Assembly (NCBI GenBank): GCA_030632525.1 | Contig: DAOVUP010000050.1 | Location: 1-7,968 of the forward strand | Source of the DNA: Desulfobacteraceae bacterium | Lineage (GTDB): Bacteria; Desulfobacterota; DSM-4660; Desulfatiglandales; Desulfatiglandaceae | Reading direction: 5' to 3' | Length of the DNA stretch: 7,968 bases | Part shown: positions 5,221 to 7,968 of the stretch, piece by piece | Layout of the letters: each line of letters begins with the position of its first letter | How positions within the stretch are numbered: the stretch's first letter is position 1 | Program-made: the position numbers and the translations under genes | The notes under the pieces: model-generated | Told to the model about the DNA's origin: nothing | What the model saw: the letters and a program-made list of their open reading frames with translations, nothing else | Databases searched by the model: none

Positions 5221-5784
5221 ATGTACAGTGCAAGTGACTTGAAGAAAGGCTTGAAGATACAGATCGACAATGATCCGTATGTGGTAACGGAGTTTCAATT
5301 CTCTAAACCGGGGAAAGGCCAGTCCCTTTACCGCTGTAAATTGAAAAATATGATTACCGGCGTCATCATCGACCCGACCTATCGATCCGGCGATACTTTT
5401 CAACAGGCCGATTTAGACGAGCGAAAGATGCAGTATCTATATAACCAGGAAGATGAATATTGGTTTATGGATGTGGAAAACTATGAACAGTCCGTCCTCT
5501 CGGCCGAGCAGGTTGCCGATGCCAAAAACTACCTGACGGATAATCTGGAAGTGGATATTCTCTTTTTCGGGGAAAGGCCGATCGGGATCACCCTGCCGAA
5601 TTTTGTCGATCTGACGGTTACAAAGGCCGACCCCTGGGTAAAAGGGGATTCTGTTGCCGGTGATTCCAAACCGGTGACATTGGAAACTGGCTATGTGCTT
5701 CGAGTCCCGCCTTTTGTTGAGGCAGAGGGTAAGATAACCATTGATACCCGGACCGGGGAGTATGTCACACGGGTCAAAGGATGA
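5221..5784 (+). CDS. efp: Translation elongation factor P
   Basis: EF-P binds ribosomes stalled at polyproline stretches and promotes peptide bond formation. The 187 residues match family length and should fold into three beta-barrel domains (KOW-like about 1-62, then two OB domains). The modification loop FSKPGKGQ (27-34) carries K32, equivalent to E. coli K34, the residue that receives (R)-beta-lysine. The C-terminus TGEYVTRVKG is typical. The ATG at 5221 has a good ribosome binding site (GGAG at 5208-5211 within GGAGAAAAGG). The next gene, epmA, encodes the enzyme that modifies this lysine. The stop TGA (5782-5784) coincides with the first three bases of a MITE-like element, so that element appears to supply the stop codon. 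Confidence 0.97.
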   Translation: MYSASDLKKGLKIQIDNDPYVVTEFQFSKPGKGQSLYRCKLKNMITGVIIDPTYRSGDTFQQADLDERKMQYLYNQEDEYWFMDVENYEQSVLSAEQVADAKNYLTDNLEVDILFFGERPIGITLPNFVDLTVTKADPWVKGDSVAGDSKPVTLETGYVLRVPPFVEAEGKITIDTRTGEYVTRVKG

Positions 5785-5973
5785 GACCTTTGAAAAACGT
5801 CCCCTTTCGAAGTCTGCGCTTATCTGCCCAACCTCTTTGTTGTGTTTGTCCCGCTGTGGCGGGACTCGAAATGTTCAATATATTCCTGAGGTTAATCCCG
5901 CTAAACCGTCCCGCTATAAGCGGGATTGGTCTTGAATCCCGCTTGCAGCGGGAAACATTTTTCAAAGGTCTCA
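5782..5973. mobile_element. MITE-like element (copy 3) between efp and epmA, with nested hairpins
   Basis: This 192-base unit has perfect 16-base inverted repeats, TGAGACCTTTGAAAAA at 5782-5797 and TTTTTCAAAGGTCTCA at 5958-5973, flanked by the direct repeat GGA (5779-5781 and 5974-5976). The core at 5797-5833 and the block at 5866-5895 match copy 2. Unlike copy 2 it contains three extra hairpins: GTCCCGC/GCGGGAC (5848-5865), TCCCGCT/AGCGGGA (5909-5925) and TCCCGCT/AGCGGGA (5937-5953). An open frame through it (from 5781) reads only the element and is not a gene. The insertion separates efp from epmA. Confidence 0.8.
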
Positions 5974-5998
5974 GGACAGCTCTTGGCCGCATGAGCAG

Positions 5999-6910
5999 AT
6001 GAAATTGTCCGGACTGAAACAGAATCTTTGGTTGCGCGCCCGGATGATTCAGTCGATCCGGGCATTTTTTATGGAACGGGAGTATTTAGAGGTAGAAACC
6101 CCCCAACTCATTTCCGACCTGGCACCGGAAGTTCATATTGAAGCAATTCGCGCCGGTAGCAATTACCTTCATACATCTCCCGAACTATGTATGAAGCGAT
6201 TGCTGGCCTCCGGGTTTCCCAAAATATTTCAAATCAGCAGATGTTTTCGAGAGGGGGAACGGGGAGACCACCACCTGCCCGAATTTTCCCTTCTTGAGTG
6301 GTACAGGACCGGCATAGAATACCAGGCCCTCATGAATGAGTGCGAGGCGCTGATTCGCTTTGTGTCCAAAAGCCTTGATATGGGTTGGAAAATCCATTAC
6401 CGATCCAGAGAAATCGACCTGAAAAAACCCTGGGAAAGGATTTCTGTGAAAGAGGCCTTTGATCAATATGCCTCCATCTCCCTGGAGAGGGCTCTTGAAG
6501 AGGGATGTTTTGACCGGGTTATGGTAGAGAAAATCGAGCCTAACCTGGGTACGATCAGACCGACCTTCCTGTATGATTATCCTGCTGCCATGGCAGCATT
6601 AGCGAGACTAAAGCCTGGTAATAGGACCCTGGCGGAGAGATTTGAGATTTATATTGCCGGTCTGGAACTGGCCAACGGGTTTTCAGAGTTAAATGATCCT
6701 GTTGAGCAGAGGGCCAGGTTTGAAAGGGAGCTGCAAATAAGAGGTGCTGAGGGAAAGCAGATCTATCCGATGCCGGAGAGGTTTTTAAGGTCTCTTGAAC
6801 ATATGCCCGATGCTGCGGGTATTGCCCTCGGTGTGGACAGATTGGCCATGCTCTTTAGTGGTGCGCAAAAGATTGACGAGGTGGTTTCGTTTACACTGGA
6901 AGAGGTGTAG
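5999..6910 (+). CDS. epmA: EF-P lysyltransferase EpmA (GenX/PoxA, lysyl-tRNA synthetase paralogue)
   Basis: EpmA uses ATP to activate (R)-beta-lysine and attaches it to the conserved EF-P lysine. It resembles the catalytic core of class II lysyl-tRNA synthetase and lacks the N-terminal anticodon-binding domain. The 303 residues are close to the E. coli protein (~325). Motif 1 LEVETPQL (30-37), motif 2 FREGERGDHHLPEFSLLEWYR (83-103), the family segment ELANGFSELNDPVEQRARFE (223-242) and motif 3 GIALGVDRLAML (274-285) are all visible. The start is ATG 5999; no other start codon lies in frame between the preceding element and this ATG, and only a weak GAGCAG (5993-5998) precedes it. Adjacency to efp fits an enzyme-substrate pair. 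The lysine 2,3-aminomutase EpmB, which makes (R)-beta-lysine, is not in this window. Confidence 0.95.
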   Translation: MKLSGLKQNLWLRARMIQSIRAFFMEREYLEVETPQLISDLAPEVHIEAIRAGSNYLHTSPELCMKRLLASGFPKIFQISRCFREGERGDHHLPEFSLLEWYRTGIEYQALMNECEALIRFVSKSLDMGWKIHYRSREIDLKKPWERISVKEAFDQYASISLERALEEGCFDRVMVEKIEPNLGTIRPTFLYDYPAAMAALARLKPGNRTLAERFEIYIAGLELANGFSELNDPVEQRARFERELQIRGAEGKQIYPMPERFLRSLEHMPDAAGIALGVDRLAMLFSGAQKIDEVVSFTLEEV

Positions 6911-6956
6911 GGCTGCGGCAGGACTCAAAGACCCAGCTATTACACGCTCTCTGTAC

Positions 6957-6985
6957 TTGATTATGCATTCAGTTTAGGGTACAAA
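6957..6985 (+). promoter_or_regulatory. Possible sigma70-type promoter for the J-domain gene
   Basis: TTGATT (6957-6962) and TACAAA (6980-6985) are separated by 17 bases and match 4 of 6 positions each of the -35 and -10 consensus. They lie about 60 bases before the ATG at 7045, in the 134-base gap after epmA. This is sequence resemblance only. Confidence 0.35.
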
Positions 6986-7044
6986 TGTAAAGCTCCTCCG
7001 CGAAAGTACAAGCATCACGGATTGAAGACGAACGGATCGATCTT

Positions 7045-7791
7045 ATGAAAACTTCTACCGCGCAAGCGCCCGGCAAAAAAATTATGAGGGGCCCTGCCCC
7101 TGTAAAAGAGAAAAGATGCCTAGCCTGCGGCAAGCCCGGCATAGATGCCCGAAGGCGTTATTGCTCAAAGGAGTGCAGGGAGTACATAGATTGGGTCCTT
7201 TCTCTTTCAAAGGGATTGCTCAGGGCGGTCAATGCTAGGTATGCAGCCTTTTCCTTTACCGATGACCGGGTGATATTGGATGTGTTTCCTGTCTGGTCCA
7301 AGCATATCTCCAGATTTGTTCACAGGAGGACCAAGGGGAACAAGCCTGCTAAAGATTTGAAAAACCTGGTCATTCGGTTCGGACAGGAATGGCACAATAT
7401 CGTCAATAACAACCGATCAAAGAGCTATGCATCTCTTTACCTTGTCAACAAAAATCACAAAGAGGGTATACATCCGAATAGCATCAGACCGGCTAAGAAC
7501 CCCAGGCCAAGGCTGTCCAAAGAGGAAAAAGGCTGTCTGGATATGCTGAAACTCCAAACGACCGATCTAACTTCTGATGGTTGTGAGGGTACGATAAAAA
7601 CGGCCTACAAAAGAATGGCCAAGGTCTACCACCCTGATGTGGGAGGAGATGAGGAAACATTCAAGAAACTGAACGATGCCCACGAACAGATGCTCTCGTG
7701 GGCGGAACATCCCCAGTACACATCCAGGAAGGCGCTTCAGGATTGCTGGTCATACGACGGCGCCGCTAGCCGGTGGTCCCCCCCGCTGTAA
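7045..7791 (+). CDS. Zinc-finger and J-domain protein (possible Hsp70 co-chaperone)
   Basis: The 248-residue protein has two recognisable ends. Near the N-terminus a C-x2-C-x11-C-x3-C motif (C25, C28, C40, C44; CLACGKPG, then RRRYCSKECREY) is likely a small zinc finger of treble-clef style. The C-terminal part resembles a J-domain: helix II TIKTAYKRMAKVYHPD with HPD at 196-198, then EETFKKLNDAHEQML as helix III. HPD is the motif that stimulates DnaK ATPase. The middle (about 50-155) is basic and unrecognised (LLRAVNARYAAFSF, FPVWSKHISRFVHRRTKG). Domain order is opposite to DnaJ, where the J-domain is first, and the DnaJ zinc repeats and C-terminal domains are absent. The ATG at 7045 has no clear ribosome binding site; the frame is open upstream only to a stop at 6988-6990 with no other start codon. 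Client and partner are unknown. Confidence 0.75.
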   Translation: MKTSTAQAPGKKIMRGPAPVKEKRCLACGKPGIDARRRYCSKECREYIDWVLSLSKGLLRAVNARYAAFSFTDDRVILDVFPVWSKHISRFVHRRTKGNKPAKDLKNLVIRFGQEWHNIVNNNRSKSYASLYLVNKNHKEGIHPNSIRPAKNPRPRLSKEEKGCLDMLKLQTTDLTSDGCEGTIKTAYKRMAKVYHPDVGGDEETFKKLNDAHEQMLSWAEHPQYTSRKALQDCWSYDGAASRWSPPL

Positions 7792-7819
7792 TACAGAGAT
7801 CGTTACCCACTTAGGATCA

Positions 7820-7880
7820 GGGATGAAATAACTCCAAGAACGATTTTCAAATAATGTGGAAGTTATTTCGTCTTTATCCC
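7820..7880. terminator. Inverted repeat between convergent gene ends, possible bidirectional terminator
   Basis: GATGAAATAACT (7822-7833) pairs with AGTTATTTCGTC (7861-7872) over 12 bp with one G-U pair and a 27-base loop; GGGAT (7820-7824) can alternatively pair with ATCCC (7876-7880). It lies between the J-domain gene end and a probable minus-strand gene end, where a shared terminator is expected. There is no clean T-run on either strand, so it may instead be a palindromic repeat. Confidence 0.4.
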
Positions 7881-7967
7881 CTATGCTGCTGCCCAGTAAA
7901 CATCCACGGGCACTTTGTCCTGGTTGAGCACCGCCCGGACTGGCATCTCTTCAACTGAATCTCCTCC
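7881..7967 (-). CDS. Probable C-terminal fragment of a convergent gene
   Basis: On the minus strand an open frame enters from the right edge and reads GGDSVEEMPVRAVLNQDKVP then VDVYWAAA before TAG (plus-strand 7881-7883). The 28 residues have ordinary protein composition, and the hairpin just beyond the stop fits a gene end. I do not recognise the family, and with so few residues the call rests on composition and placement. Confidence 0.4.
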   Translation of the reverse strand, partial: GGDSVEEMPVRAVLNQDKVPVDVYWAAA

Positions 7968-7968
7968 C

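Noticed and set aside
4729..5403. A 224-codon minus-strand open frame across the end of the formyltransferase gene, the spacer and the start of efp
   Set aside because: It is antisense to two well-identified genes, runs through a MITE-like element and shows no recognisable motif; it is a by-product of codon bias.
5781..6002. A 73-codon plus-strand open frame between efp and epmA
   Set aside because: It is translated almost wholly from the inverted repeats and hairpins of the element copy and overlaps the efp stop.

Overview
The window is bacterial chromosome with moderate GC content. Seven complete genes are on the plus strand, with a clipped gene at each edge. The gene set suggests an anaerobic Gram-negative bacterium, most likely Desulfobacterota (former Deltaproteobacteria) or a close lineage. 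It combines a Liv-type branched-chain amino acid transporter, a FolE2-type GTP cyclohydrolase, a stand-alone AICAR formyltransferase, and EF-P next to EpmA. The AT/GC mosaic intergenic spacers are full of short hairpins. The taxonomic call is an inference from gene content and style, not from a marker search.

Layout. Positions 2-211 hold the tail of a LivM permease. A 71-base palindromic repeat and two arrays of 7-base repeats lead into livG (378-1565), livF (1552-2253) and a 57-residue unknown protein (2339-2512). A gene-free spacer (2513-2879) is built almost entirely of repeats and hairpins. Next come folE2 (2880-3659), the AICAR formyltransferase gene (3715-5007), efp (5221-5784), epmA (5999-6910) and a zinc-finger/J-domain protein (7045-7791). 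The last 90 bases contain the probable 3' end of a convergent minus-strand gene.

How the genes relate. LivM, LivG and LivF form the membrane and ATPase parts of one importer. FolE2 starts tetrahydrofolate synthesis, and the formyltransferase uses 10-formyl-tetrahydrofolate in purine synthesis, so this neighbouring pair is metabolically linked. EpmA attaches (R)-beta-lysine to the conserved lysine of EF-P, so efp and epmA form an enzyme-substrate pair.

Most notable observations. (1) LivG is about 140 residues longer than its family. The extra part is a four-helix membrane domain inserted between Walker A and the Q-loop, with all ATPase motifs intact and a charge pattern that fits the positive-inside rule. 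(2) Three copies of a MITE-like element lie between genes; two of them begin exactly at the stop codons of the formyltransferase gene and efp. Their terminal inverted repeats differ between copies but match within each copy. (3) At least seven arrays of 7-base tandem repeats in three sequence families lie between genes and run into gene ends. (4) The last gene joins an N-terminal four-cysteine zinc finger to a C-terminal J-domain.
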